A stretch of DNA of 64,000 nucleotides, taken from Tubiluchus corallicola (taxonomy: Eukaryota > Priapulida > Priapulimorpha > Priapulimorphida > Tubiluchidae). Shown here piece after piece: positions 37,801-52,300 of the stretch (position 1 is the stretch's first letter; the number at the start of each line of letters is the position of its first letter). The DNA lies in NCBI GenBank assembly GCA_030141605.1, contig JAQGDQ010000136.1, positions 310,001-374,000 on the forward strand, in the 5' to 3' direction. Both the position numbers and the translations under genes were made by a program. The notes under the pieces were generated by a model that saw only the letters and a list, made by a program, of their open reading frames with translations, did not search any database and was not told where the DNA came from.

Positions 37801-40800
37801 ATGTGAAAGAGGAGACAGTATTCGTGCACTCATCTCGTGGACTTGAGGCACAAGTTGCGATTCTGCCGCAGGAACAATTCGGGCACTAATATCATGTACT
37901 TGTGGCACTGTAGATTGTTTGTCCAGGGTACTTGTTTCACTAGGGCAATGAGGTAAATATATATTATGGGAATGTGTAATGAGAGGAAAGTCAAAGGAAC
38001 TTCCTTTTACACTTTCTGCATATTTGGTTTGAATGTCTGAGTCTGTATGTTTAATGGGTTCATAACATTTTTGCCACCATTTAGGACTACTTATTTCTCT
38101 ATCAGCATTACCACTACCTTCCAGTTTACGTTCTTCTGAGAATACCTGACGAACATACGGACTTTCCAACACGTTTTTAAGATTGGTTTCAGAGGAACAT
38201 TCCATATCAGTTTGGGAATAAGAGAGAGATTTGTGTCTTTCAACTGTCTTTGCATTCTCGGCAACATCTGACAACAAGTGCAAATTTTCAGTAAAGCTTT
38301 GTAAACTTTGTATTAGTTCTTCTTCAATAATGGAAGCTTTTCCGTCAAGCTTTTTGACAGGTCTATCATTTAATAAGTGGATATCATGTTTTAAATCATC
38401 ACCATTCTCTTGATTTAAGTGCTGAGAATCATTGGAATTTTCACGAAAATCTTCAAAACTTGCAGGTGAAAATGACCTTATCAAAGGATCATCATAACTT
38501 AACCAAGAAGGCGACATGCTCGACAAATGAGAAAGGGGACTAAATGAACTACGGGATAAGGTACTACGAGGACTAAGGCCACTAGGTGGTCTTTCCTCAG
38601 TACAGGGAAGCGTCACGGGAACGTCATTATGCATAACAGTGGAAATGTACTTGGATTCAGTAGCCAGTTGTTTCGATAATTCAAAATCATAGATTTCTTT
38701 TTCAAATGTTTTTGCATCGCTGATCATTTCGTCACACAATGCAGACGCAATCACAGTTTGACGATCTTCGTTCTCTCTTTCTACCCAATCATAATCGGAA
38801 TGTTCATCAATTTCATCATCGTTTAAATGAACTATGTTTGACTTGTCATCAGCTGTAAAAACTTCATCACAGAATTCTTCTAATTCTTCAACTTCTTCTA
38901 GCAGTTCACCAACATCATCTATTGCATCAACAATAACAAGCTCTTCATCAATGATAAGCATATTATCAGTCTCGGATGTTAATGCTGACCTTTTTAGCAA
39001 TTCTAAATCTTCAGTTTCACTTAAGAGTTCTGCTATATCACAAATTGCTTCTAAAGTAATTGCTTCTTGTCCAGCACTAGCTAACTCATTAAAAACATTT
39101 GCTTCTGGCACTACAGTAGATACACTGCTACCAATGGGTTCATCTCCAACAAAGTTTGGCGAAAGTGCTTTACATTTATCACTGTTGTCAAGACATGCTT
39201 TTCCAAAAGTACCACTCTTATCTGTTATCACCCAGTCCTCAGTGCGCACTTCTTCTGGTACACCATCTTCAACAGTTGAATGAATAGTGGCACCCATTTG
39301 TAACAATTTGCTGCCTTCATTACTATCTTTCAGGTTATCATGAGTTTCCAAGTTTATACCATCATGCTGCTGGTGGCATTCACATGCAATCATTTGGTCT
39401 GTACAAAAGTTTTCTACTTTTTTGGATAAAACTACAAACTGTTCTTTGTCTTCCTTAAAAACTTCTTTCTTGATTTCAGCAGCAGGACTTGCAACAAGGC
39501 CCATCACAACACAGTGAACATCTGCTTTTTCATTGAATTTGTCAGAGTCCTCAATAATTTGTAAATCACCCCAAATTTCATCACTAATTTCTGAAGACGA
39601 TGAAAAACTATCTCGTCTTACAGCTGCATCAATATCTCTATCGGAGAAGTCTTCTTTTTCAGACAATTCAACTTCTGCTTTTTCCTTGACACCATTACCA
39701 CATGGACTTTGTTGCACATGTTCATCAGTTAAAACTTCTTCTACTGGAACTTCTGTTATCTTACAATGTTCAACCTCCTTTTCTTTCCCACCTACATCAA
39801 GTCTCGCACACACTTCTAAATACTCATGCTCAACTGTTTGTTCCCGACAGACACTGTCGTCATGTACTGTCTCGTCACCCAAATGATCAGGCTTGAAGGG
39901 AACATCAATTTTTACCGCCCCTTTTGGAGAAGGCAGATCACTTTCTGAACTTCCTGATAATGATTCATGTTGCCTTGATGGTAATGAAACTGTGTGACTG
40001 ACCTCATAAGTGGCCACAGTAGAAGATGTGGCAGTTAAATAAGCACAAGCTAAACTGTCGCCAATTGAAATAAAGTCAGGCAGATGGTCTTGCTTAATTG
40101 AGTCAGCATCTTTAACAGGACAAACTTCTTCTGAAATTGATGTGTCAGAAACATCGGCAATATCCTTTTCTACTTTTAGTGATTCCCTTCTCTCTTTCTC
40201 AGACAATGGGTCAGCATCAAAAACATCATCATTTTCTGTATCTGTGTCAAGAACAGGCATGGATACTGCAATTTTCTCAGATGCACATTTGCTCGAAGGC
40301 TTTGTAATAGTAACAGAAATGTCAAGCTCATCAGGTACATCATAGCTATCAAATTCAATATCTACATCTTCCTGATAGTTGTTACCTTCTATGTTTGTAT
40401 GAATTTCTTCTGAACATGTTCCATTTTCGTTCTCCAAAACTTGCAAAGGACTTAATTTTTCCATTTCTTGAAGTAACATCTGCTCTGCAGCAAGCAGCTC
40501 TAATTCTTCTGGTAGCAAATGGTTTGTAATATTGTCACTATCCATACAACGTGGAAAAAATATTGAATGATCTGATTGAATACAAACATCAAACTCAATC
40601 TCTGTGTGGTATTCCATAACTGAAAGTAAGTTCAATTCTGCTTGAATTTCTTCTGTATCTTTGACAGGAGCAGATGCAACATTAGCATTTATGTCACACA
40701 TGATCTCGATTGGGAAAAGATAGTCGGGTACAAAATTTATACATGTAGAACAAGTGGGATAAGACTGACTGTAAAAATCAAAGTCAAACAGGTCATAATT

Positions 40801-43800
40801 GTTCAATGGAGCTGTGGTAGCTTGAGCAGCATGTAACTTAGTTTCACTCAATTCTCGATGCAGTTCTTGTTTAGCTTCCTGTGCCAAATGTAATTTCTTA
40901 AATTTCTCATTTATATCAATTGTGGAACCATCAGACTCACTGTAAGAACTTTCATTGGAGCTCTCAATAATAGCAAACGGTTCATCTTGCAGTTCTTTGA
41001 AGCTTGGGCTGGGAACGTCAAACTGATGCTGGTTTATCAGACTTTCTAAACACTGTCTTGCAGAAACATCATCAATAACGTTTTTGAAAATTCTTGTTAA
41101 AGTCACGTCAACAAGAGCTGATGTTTCCTCTTGACATGTAATTTCACACTGACTAGAATGAACATTAGTAATGTCAGCAGCAACTTTTTCTTGTTCTTCG
41201 TCAAATAAATTTACAAAATGATCTGAACTGACAATTCTATCTACAGCTGGAGAAGTGGAATCGTTATTATTTATGCCAGCAAATTCATGTTCAATCATTT
41301 CATCTATAGTTTTCTCACACAGGCTGGCTAAAGTAATGTTAACTATTGTGCCACAGGGATCTGTAACTTCAACGTCTCTAACACCTAGAGTTGTACTATT
41401 ATCTTCTACAGTGTCTTCATCCAATAAAGTGAAGTGTTTATTTAACACTGCCTCACAAAGGCCAGATAATGACTCTATTTCGACATTAGTTGGTATTTCA
41501 GACATTGTTGCTGTAACAACTTCTTCTGCACTTTTATCAATTCTGACCATTAGATGTTCTTCAATAGCATCTGTATCAGACATAACTTCTTGTTCAGTAT
41601 TTGTATAAATGTTATAAATGTCATTCATTCTATGTTGTTGAGTAATATTTCTGCTAAAACTGTGTTCCAGCAATTGTTCGCATAAACTGACTAGCGTATT
41701 TGGATTAGATTCTGCCATATCTAGATTTGTATCACTATACTGAGATCCAAATTTCAATTTTTCGACAAAGTCTTCATTAAATGACTCTTCCACATCAATA
41801 TTATTAACAAATGTAAAGGGTTTATTACTATCAATTATAGACATCTTTGTATTAGGTAAACCATCTCCATTGCTTGGAATAGATTCTAAGTGTGTATAAT
41901 CACTTTTAGGCAGATCCATATGCTGGAGAGTTAAAATACATAGATGAGATAATCTAGCAACAGCGAAATTCTCTGAATTTTGCCCTTTTTCGGCACTGGT
42001 TCTGACAGTTTCAAAATGTTGTCTATTAACATCAACCACTTGAACAGTATTAATACCCGAGTTTGACAAATTTTTGTCTTTCCAAGAATGTTTCATAAGA
42101 TCTTCTTCATCTATGTACAGCACTTCACTTACAAATCCATGCAATAAGTCAATAGATGAATCGCTACTATCCGAAGATGATCTTGCTCTAAGTGGGTCAA
42201 AAATGGTTGTCAACTGTATTGATAGCGAGGCGTCACAAGAAGACATTTCTTCAGCTTTAACTTTAGCTTCATCTTCGTATTCTTTGCTGGGAAGATTGAT
42301 ACCAGGAATAGCTGTGTGTTCTACCACATTCTCAGAATAAGCAAACTGTACTTCAGAAAGTTTTGATTTTTGAAACTGCAATTCCAGTGGATGAGTTTCG
42401 GACCATGTTTCATCAAATGAACACGTAGCCCATGCAATTGACTGCTTCCTTTTCTCACTTGTGCAGCTGTGTGTTTCAACGTTTTCTGAAGCATCGCTTA
42501 CAAAGGGCTCTATTTCTAGTGGTACTAGTTTTTCATTAACTGATTCTTCAGAAATAGTTATTTTCTCGTTAATATGTTGTTCTGATGTAGTTTTAGTATC
42601 CACAGGAACATTAAAAGTTTTTTCGTCTTCTAGCAGAGTTTTTACTGGTTTTAAACTTCTTAATGATATTCTGACTATGTCTGTGTGAGTGAATTCATTA
42701 ATAGACTTATCCAGTTTCTCATTTACAACAGCTGACTGCCTTTCACCAGTTAATATAGCATTCTCGTCGATGAAAAGTAAAGGAAGTTCAGGAAATGACA
42801 CGGATTTGGCTAAGGAATCAGAAAAATTTGATGTATCTATTGGTGGCAAAGGTATGGTGGACGATTGTTTATTTTGAAAGTTTTCATCTAGGACTGGGTC
42901 TAGTGAAGCAAGACACCCTGAATATCTTAATAGAAAATTATCACTGGCTTCATTGGGCGGATATGTTGAGGTAATGTCACCATTGACATCCTTTTTTTCA
43001 CTATCAGAAGAAAAATCAACTACTTCTGGAAATTTCATGAGTGGATCAAATCTTACAAAACTATCAGCATCAAAATTTCGAATGCTTAAATCAGAGCAAT
43101 TGTTAAATGCAGGAACTTGATCAACAGTTGATATGGTATCAACACTTTTAGCACACAAGTCATAGCAAAACAAATCTTGTCCAGTTATTATCACAGATGA
43201 TATCACAGGCTTATGGTGTGCAGATTCTGCAGGACTGTAAACACCACTATTAGTCTCCTTCTGGAGATAAATCCCTTGATTTAGATGTTCATTTTTGAGT
43301 TTTGAAGTAACTACAACAGAGTCTTCAAGTAAGCGTGTTTGTCCGCTGTGAATATCTAGTAAGATGGCTTCGGGAAATTCCTCTAGCGTCTCTGATACAC
43401 AGACGTCAGCTGGATATGAAATCATATGAAAGAGAAGAGAAGAATCAAAATTGGCTCAAATGCACGAAATAGGTAGGTGACTGTTAGTAGCAGGCTATGC
43501 TACGATATCGCGCAAACATTTTGGCAAAACACACTCCGCATGCATCACTAATGAAATGTGAATCGACAAACTATTTTACTATTAGTCATTACTGAACAAA
43601 ATAAACAACAGTAACAGTACGTGAACAATGACGATCTCATTTTCGTTCTAAAGAGAATGACAACTGCATAAAACTTGTGACTGGCACTTCGCAAACTTGT
43701 AGCAGAATACAGGATGAATGTCCAAGAAAGAAATAAAACTACCAAGCAATAAAATAAAATCGACAACCATGAGTAACGAACCGATTAGTAAAAGAGAATG

Positions 43801-46800
43801 AGAATTTGACTCAAATTTGGTAAAACTAGAAGAGCTGAAGACTGGACAAACCTATGCAATGAAATTATTTATACTATGAAAAAATGTAACTACAGAGAAC
43901 ACACTAAAGTGAAAAAAGTGAGATGAGTTGAAACTGAACCAGGTACTAAACTATACCGACGTAATAAGCTACCATAACCAGAATTTAAAAAAAGCACAAC
44001 CCCAAGATGAGAGGGTTTTGCATTTTACAACTACTTGGTAAGTTAACGTTTAGAAGCGATCTAGTTATAGTGCTTGGGACAATACTGTTTCTCCAGCTTA
44101 CCTTTTAAAGTGTCGTAGCAATCAATAAATTTTTCTTCGTCACTGGAACTAGAACTGCCACTCGATTTAAAAGATTGTTCGGGCACTGAAATACCTTTCT
44201 CTGCATTTTCACCTTTGTTCTCATTACTGCTACTGACACTTTTACTGGAAGATGCATTAGCGACATCAGGTGGAACACGAGTTGAGTGATAGGTGGGTAT
44301 CTTAGAAGAGCTTCTACAAGGCTGTGAAGATAATGAACGATTTTCTACACTGTAAATTTCTTGCATGGGATACTGAGACTGTAATGCACCTGTCTGTAGT
44401 ACAGGGATTTTAGAAGTAACTTTAGTATGATTAGAAACTGACTCTGGTGTTGTCGGACTGCCACAGGACAAATGCAGAGGTTTATATGTGGGAATTTTAG
44501 ATGGGCTAGTGAACTCAACTGTGTCAGGTGCCTTGTCATGTTCAGGTATTTGGAGAGATGTTGGTCTAGATACTTCACGTCCAGGAGACAAAGTACTAAA
44601 ACTAGCAAAAGTTCTAGGACGTGTTGGAGAATGCATTATAGGACTGGTATACGAAAGATTTCTGTCTGATAGGGTATTCGTTTTGGTATGTGGACTTAGT
44701 TGCTCCGAAGACCTATTTGGTGAAAGTGGCAGACTGGTCTGCACAGAAGTAACCACAGAAAGTTTTTCATGAGGTGGTACATTTGCACTTGCTTGCAATT
44801 GATGACTTGCAGTTGTTTCCTCTGTAACTGTTGTAACCAGCTGTGATATGAACACTTCCTTTGGTTCAGACGTGTTTTCTGACATGCTACTTAGAACACA
44901 GTGGTGATCAAGAACTTCTTTGGTTCTTTTAACTTCCTCCCGAACTAGCCGACCAAAGTGGTCGACATATTCTTTAGAACTGACCTCTACTGGTCCTGCA
45001 ACTAATAGAAGTGGATTTATCACTAAGTGTGAGCCAGATTTAAATGAAGGATGTGTTAATAAGAAACTACCCAGGAGGAAACTGACGGATTTTAACAGCA
45101 ACTATGTTAAGAGCAGTTACTCATACTAGACTTCAAAAAAATGGAAACCAGCTTCAAAATAAGATGTTACATAAACTGAACCAACCAATATTAGATGCGA
45201 AGTTTTTTAATAGCCTTGACGACAGAGCACCGACACCAAGTTCTTGAAATGTGATATGAATTCAAGCACAGTTTAATCCTAAAGCAAGCTTGAAAGAGTA
45301 AGTTAAAGAAGCTAGATAACATAACACTTTATTTTTCCAAAAACTCAACAACAGACTAAGGCAAGTAGTCCATCATGCGATAAGCTAACAGGTCGCATAT
45401 ACGATTCTGTAAGCAAAATCAACATAAATGGACAACCTAATTCCACCTGGGAAATTATTGTAATTCTTTGTCAGTAGTACGAGAAGAACTGTGTCAACAG
45501 CAGTAAAAAGGGAATCGAGAAATAAGTCCAGATTTCAACCACCACCAAGGTTTCATAATCAACAGTTTCATGAAATCAATAGGAAAGTTTTCCTTGTTGA
45601 CTCATGCAGCTAATCCTAGAATTAACAAATCCGTGCAAGACTTATTAATGAGCAAATATAAGCAGAGTTAGACAATAAAATTAGGTTTCTGTTTTTATAG
45701 GCTGCTAAAATTGATCAGCTATCATGCAAGTCATTGAAAAACTCAGCCTGATACTCAAACACTTTATTTTGCCAAACGCACAACAATACTTTTAATGTAT
45801 TGGATGCACATTATACTAAGCATCGAACTATTTGTGCCAAAACCCACCAGTCTGATTACTGTTGTATTAAAATTAGTTGCAAAGTTAGCATCACTATATA
45901 AAGCATAAATTAGAATCATAACCCATGCACAACCAAGGTAGATCTCCATACACATGAATTAATACCAAAACACAACGATCAACAAAATCCATCAAATATA
46001 TGAATGTCTGTTATTTGCAGCCTATGAAAGTCCATGTAAAAACATTGTCATGTAAATACAACTCAAACTAAGATTTCCACTTTATTGTGATGATCTATTG
46101 TTAACCGAAAAACAATGTTTGGTCCAGCTAAAATGGAATCATCTTCGTGGATATCCAATTACCATCTTAGTACCAAGAAGATATTATGTATAACCACCAT
46201 GGCTCTTGGTTAATCAAGTTAATTTGCTAATAACAGATCTGAGATGCATGTTAATTTATTCATTGTCAGAAAGCTAGGTTCAATTAGTGTTTGTTAGTAA
46301 CCAACATTATGCAGTTGGATTTATGCAAAACATGCAGTAGAACATTTAGTCACCTAGCCCATTTCTACAAAGTATCAATGGCAGATGTGGAAAGTATAAT
46401 TCACATTTAGTGAACTACTAATTATGAACTTAGTTTGCACAGACGCTTACTCTGTTAAGATATATATGGACAACAAATATTATAAATTTATCAATTTAAA
46501 CCATTTTGACACAATAATAAAAATTAAAGACACAAGGATTCTTATTACAAATTACAGACAACGGATCCTTATTAAAAATTACAGACATACGGATTCTTAC
46601 AAGAAAAAATGTATTAAGCCAGCAACAATTGCATCTGAATGTGCAATTAAAAATTAGGCAGGGGGTATTAAAGCAAACTGATAGACAAATTGATACACTT
46701 TGCAGAACAAAATAGCGCCAGCTCCTGTTAGTATCAGTTTAGTTAGAGGTCAGTATTTATGCTTAGGCAGTTTATTCAGTAACAGTTGCCATGGTTAACG

Positions 46801-49203
46801 CACTAAACTGCCTGAATGTGCAGAGACTTGTTAGAAATTATTGTGTACGTTGAAAGAGAAGTGCAGAGGGTGCGAAATGCAGAACTAAGTATTCCCAGGT
46901 TTCTCATTAGCTTCTGTGCACTAAGCAGAACAAGTTGTTAGGAAATCATCAAAAAGCTGATGTGAAGGGATGAAAAAATAAAAAAGCAGGACAAATTGCA
47001 AAAAAATATAGAAGCATGCAAGGCACCAGACTATACACTGTATATTGACTGAAAATCTTACATGTTTTTCGATTACTGTGATGGTGGTACATTACTGTTG
47101 ATCTGAATGCACGTATTCGTCTGTATGTGGCCTTTAACACGAGTGTACCCGACAAATGATGATGCTAATTTGCTAAAAATTCATTTACTCACCAACTGGT
47201 TCTGTAGGTGACCACTGGTCAGTTTCAGCCAAACGAGCAGTGACTTCATCCTCTGTCATGTCGTGATCACCTGCAACACCATTTTGAACCAATTACACAT
47301 TGCCACATATAGCAACAGTGATACAGGAATACAGGAGATGATACTGGTAACAAGTGTGTTGCACTTGAATAGGATGTCTCCTTTTTACAACTATATTGTT
47401 AACCCAATGTGAAGGCAAGAAGGTAAAATTGTTTTAGTTATTTTTATTGTTTCATCCTCCACTTTGTACACAAAAATAATTCAGAACCGAAAATTTTGGC
47501 AACAACAGCCCTAACTAGACCATAACCACAATTCACTTTAACAACCAATAAACAAAAAGTAGCGCATTAAAAGTAGTATGTTAAATGTTATCAGAAAATC
47601 AATTGCAATGAATAAAATGGAATTTATTGAGTAGCAAGACATAAACAAACATTTTACTACAAACATGAGCACAGATGATGAGATAGCTATGTAGGTAAAA
47701 AGCAAACTACCACCCACAAAACTGGAATATGCAAATGTTTTTGCAATTCAGTGTTACAGGCTAATCTGCAATTATATGTGACTGCACTCGATAAATGACA
47801 GTTCAATACCAAATACTAGCACTTATGCACTTTGAAATGCAATCACAAGCATTAGAACAATAATGCACATAAGAAATTCTTTAAAATGCAATCGATGAGT
47901 AACTAACTTGAAGTGTACAAATTAAAGCATGAAAAAAAATAATATATGTATATATATAATTGTAATCATTAGATCGATGATGCACATATTCGCAGACGAA
48001 TATTGATAGTGAATTTTAATATGCGCAGAGATGACAGCGAAAGGTACCTTATTCACAGAAACAGGAAATGCAGCTTGCTTTCTTTAACTCTGTACATGCG
48101 TTAGTTAACTTAACAAGAACATAACCGATTAACAAGAAATTGTCTTGCTGGCCTATAACACAGAACTCCCTGGCAGGGCTCTCTAGCAGGGCCTACTTAG
48201 GATAGATAACTGCCACAACTTAAGGCAGAGGTGTTTTAGCTGTATAGCTCCTTCTTCAATGAGAAAAAAAAACTGGATGTGACACACGAAATTGCTTAGA
48301 ACCATTTCTTCAGTGTTTTCTTGATCTCTTTTTTATTACCACAGAATTCTAATGCAGTCATAATGCACCATTTTTAGCAAGACTATATTTAATATACAAT
48401 AATAACAATAATAATAATAATAATCATACAAACATACACACACACACGCACATCTCAGAATTTGATGAGTAATCGTTCTTATAATTAAACATGCATTAAA
48501 CGAAACTGAGTTGTTACCACCAAGAAAATCCAACCAAAATTAAAGAATGGGTCCTGCACAAAATGGTTAAAAATGTAAGGGTCTATAAAAATTAGTAATT
48601 AATTACTAATGGAGGAAATTACTAATGCATGCAAAGTACACATTTAAAAATTACAAAAGAAAGAAAAGGTTATGTTAGAATTATGTACCACGAGAAGTCT
48701 AAAAACCAGAACCCAGAAGATGTAAAAAAATGCAGGTAAAAAAACGAAAGTCCCAGATGCCACCATGCAGCAGTTGCCATGGTTACCTGAGACATTTGTT
48801 TTCGTTGTCTTGGTAATGCGGGTCACGCGTGTCACAGAGCTACCATCTTCATTTGTGAACGTTTCTCGTTTCGTAGTAGTGTTCACATCCTCGAACGATT
48901 GCTGCCCACCTAATAGCGTTTTAGAATTTGGAAGGTTAACGAAAAGACTTAGTATAGCACGCCAGGGACACTAGCACACAAGTCAATATTAAAATCAGTA
49001 GGGATTTACAAATTTGGCATGCCGGAGTAACAAACAGAAAAGAAAACAATGTCACTGTTATACAACTATTGGTATGACAAACAAAAGCACTTCTAATTAG
49101 AAAATTAGGGACATCTTTGAGTAATCTGGACACCAAATGTGACAAAAAAAAAGAGTAGCAACCTAAAGATTTTTTCTAAATAAATGGCAACAATAATGTG
49201 GTG

Positions 49204-49300
<97 letters not shown>

Positions 49301-49337
49301 GTCTCTCTCTCTCTCGCTCGCTCTCTCTCTCTCTCTC

Positions 49338-49389
<52 letters not shown>

Positions 49390-52300
49390 CTCTCTCCCTC
49401 CCCCCTCCCACTCCCCAGCAGTGAACATGGTAGTGCTATCAATGCCTCAAATTTGATTCTGTTGAAGAATTGCATTTTGTAAATGCAGATTTTACATTTT
49501 ATTGGTAGGCCACTTTGAAATCAAATTCAGCGTACTTGTCCCGTTGGACATTTTTTAGCAAACGCATTCTGGAAGTTCCCCTGTCGTTGTTTTGTGCTAC
49601 AAACTCTGGTTGTAAATGTTACTTCTTAAAAAATATTCAACAATTGTCACATTCATTGTCCAACAAAGCCACATATGAAAAGCATAACGAAAACTGCCCT
49701 AATAAAAATAAACAAAAATTGGAAGAGGCCACAAACATATGTTTTCTACAAAAAAATTATGGTGCCCACCTTGATCCTCTTCACTTGGACTAGGGGGAGG
49801 AGTGGGTGGCTTTTCTTGGGATTCTCCAATACCTATAAATAAAAAATATTCCAATAAGAGCTGTGCTGATTCCATAAAAAGCTAACTGGATAACAAACTA
49901 TATGTACATGTATATGCACAATGTGCGGAATTTATTGTGTAAATTGAGTAAAATTTTGGAATAAGTTTGCATTTTCACAAAAATAGATGTTAAATATTAA
50001 CTGGGAATGTTCAACCATATTAACAGGATTTAACTATTGATAACGAGGCCTTATAAATTATAAATTGTGTGCAGTATTATCAACATGCAATTTTAAGTTA
50101 TACATCAGCTAGAATAATGCATGAAAATGCTAACAAATTAATTCAAAAAGGCAGAAGGCAGAGTAAAAGCCATTCTGTAATAGCAACCGTTCCATTGTGA
50201 CCTATATCACTCATATTATACCAAAAATGCCTCGAAGGCTAATCTTTGCCAAATATTATTACAGACAACACACTGCGCAAAGCCCAAAGCTTAGATAAAG
50301 CACAACGTCAATTGCAAAACTGAACATGGCAGAAAGGAAATCCTGCTGCTGTTGCAACACAATCCAATTAAGTAGCATCCAGAAAAAACCGAATAAGCAA
50401 GAAAGCGGTGAATAAAAAAGACAGCAGAACCTGACAAAACTGCCTAGAACTACGCTTCGATATGCAAAACGTTAAATACCAATTAAAAAAGACAGCAACA
50501 ACTGTATATAACCAACTATGTAGTCGGCAAATACCATTTGCAGATTGTGTAGTAGCTACTAGCATTTAAACAGTGATTTAAAGCTATGGCACCAAGTGGC
50601 AAACCTTTTTCTGATTGGTCAACCGGCGATGCTTCCGTTACAATATAACTATCTTCGATGCCCATAGATTCGGGCTGTGCAAGGGCGGGGTCAGTCGAGC
50701 GGGGTATAATCATCTCCTCTGTAGTGGCTTTGCGTTTGTCAGTAACTTTAACAGGAACAATGTCCTCCTCTTGAACCGCATCACCGGTTTCTATGGATAT
50801 GAATGTTAATTAGGTAAGAAAAATGTTAATGAAGCTAAACCGCCATTGCAGCCAACTCTGTTTAATTTGTATTTCTGCAACTGAAAGGATCACCGAGACT
50901 TAAGTGAAGTAGAGGTGATACACACAACTGCTCAATGAGACTTCAAGCAAATAAGACGATAGGCAATCCAAATTAGTTAGACACAAATGAAGCAAAGTTG
51001 ACTGCGCTGAGCATGACTGCTAAAATTAATAATATTAAAAAGCAGTTCTGTAAAGGATCATTAGTTTAGATTAGTTTTATTACTTAGTTCAGCAATCTTG
51101 GCTTTCAACTGAGGATATGATTTTAAACAACTTAAAGAAAGTACATCTACTATTATGCCATATGGACATTAAACAAGTAGCTTATTGATACAGAAAGACA
51201 TTTAAAAAGTTATACATCAAAGTACATCAACTATGAATTGAAAAATTGTTATATACAAAAATATGGAATACATATTAGATTTAGTGACCATTAGCAAGGG
51301 CAAGTGTAAACTATAACCTTACAAAAAGAAATCAATATTTATCTCGCTTGCATGGTCAATAATCAACAGATTGATTGGGAAAATGTCAATGTAAAATGTC
51401 TGCTATCGTTTTCAACATTTTCGAAAACACAATTTGGTTAATTAAAGAAATTAAAGGCAATTATATTGATGTCGTCATATAATGAAACATGTATAGATTA
51501 AGGTAACTAAAACACTCAAAATGGTTAGCACAGACGCCTTATAACATGTTCACTGTCAATACTGCTTAGAATTGCTTTTTGAGAGACAGCTTCTGCAGAC
51601 AGACTTGTGCATAACAGAAACAATGGCTGACAAAATTTAATTTTTGTCATCTGCAAAGGATCAAAAAAGCGGCTAGACCTAGTGGGTAACTTTTCACAGA
51701 ACACAGCATAGAACTTCACAATGTACAGTACAGTGTACAGATTGCTTAACAGTTACGGTAAAGCAAAAAAAGATATACCAGACACAAAAACATGCAATTT
51801 TGTCACTGAAAGCTTAAGATAGCCATATCAGCCTGTATAAAACATAAATCACAAACAAAAACAGATAACTCAAAAATATGGTACTGCAAAGTGCAAAGTT
51901 CATCTCTTCTATTGATACCAAAGGGTGTCTCAGAGAGAAACAATACAAACAAAAGACAGTGCATTGCACAGTAAATTATGTAGATATGCATGTTAAACAA
52001 TAATTTGTCAGAAAGTAGTACAATTTTATGGTGCACCAAAAAATGAAAGTAATAACTAACACACACTATACATGTTTTATCACCCATTTCAAAACATTGC
52101 CCGATTCCATTTTTTCAGACATTTGACAGCTGATAAGGAGATGAATCAGTGGGACTTTCAAACAATATTAAAAATGAAATCTTATGGCATTCAAACTCCA
52201 AAAATTTATATAATGTTAACCTCAATATCTAAAAGTATGTGCAAACATATAACTATTTACAATGCATTATGTAAAGAGAGACCGAGAAGAATTAAACATG

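Noticed and set aside
38834-39886. Plus-strand open frames of 117-149 codons over giant exon 1
   Set aside because: Composition (long Ser runs) is what the reverse complement of Glu/Asp/Ser-rich coding yields; no splice or family support.
49105-49482. Open frames rich in Arg-Glu or Leu-Ser repeats
   Set aside because: Translation of the (CT)n/(GA)n microsatellite.
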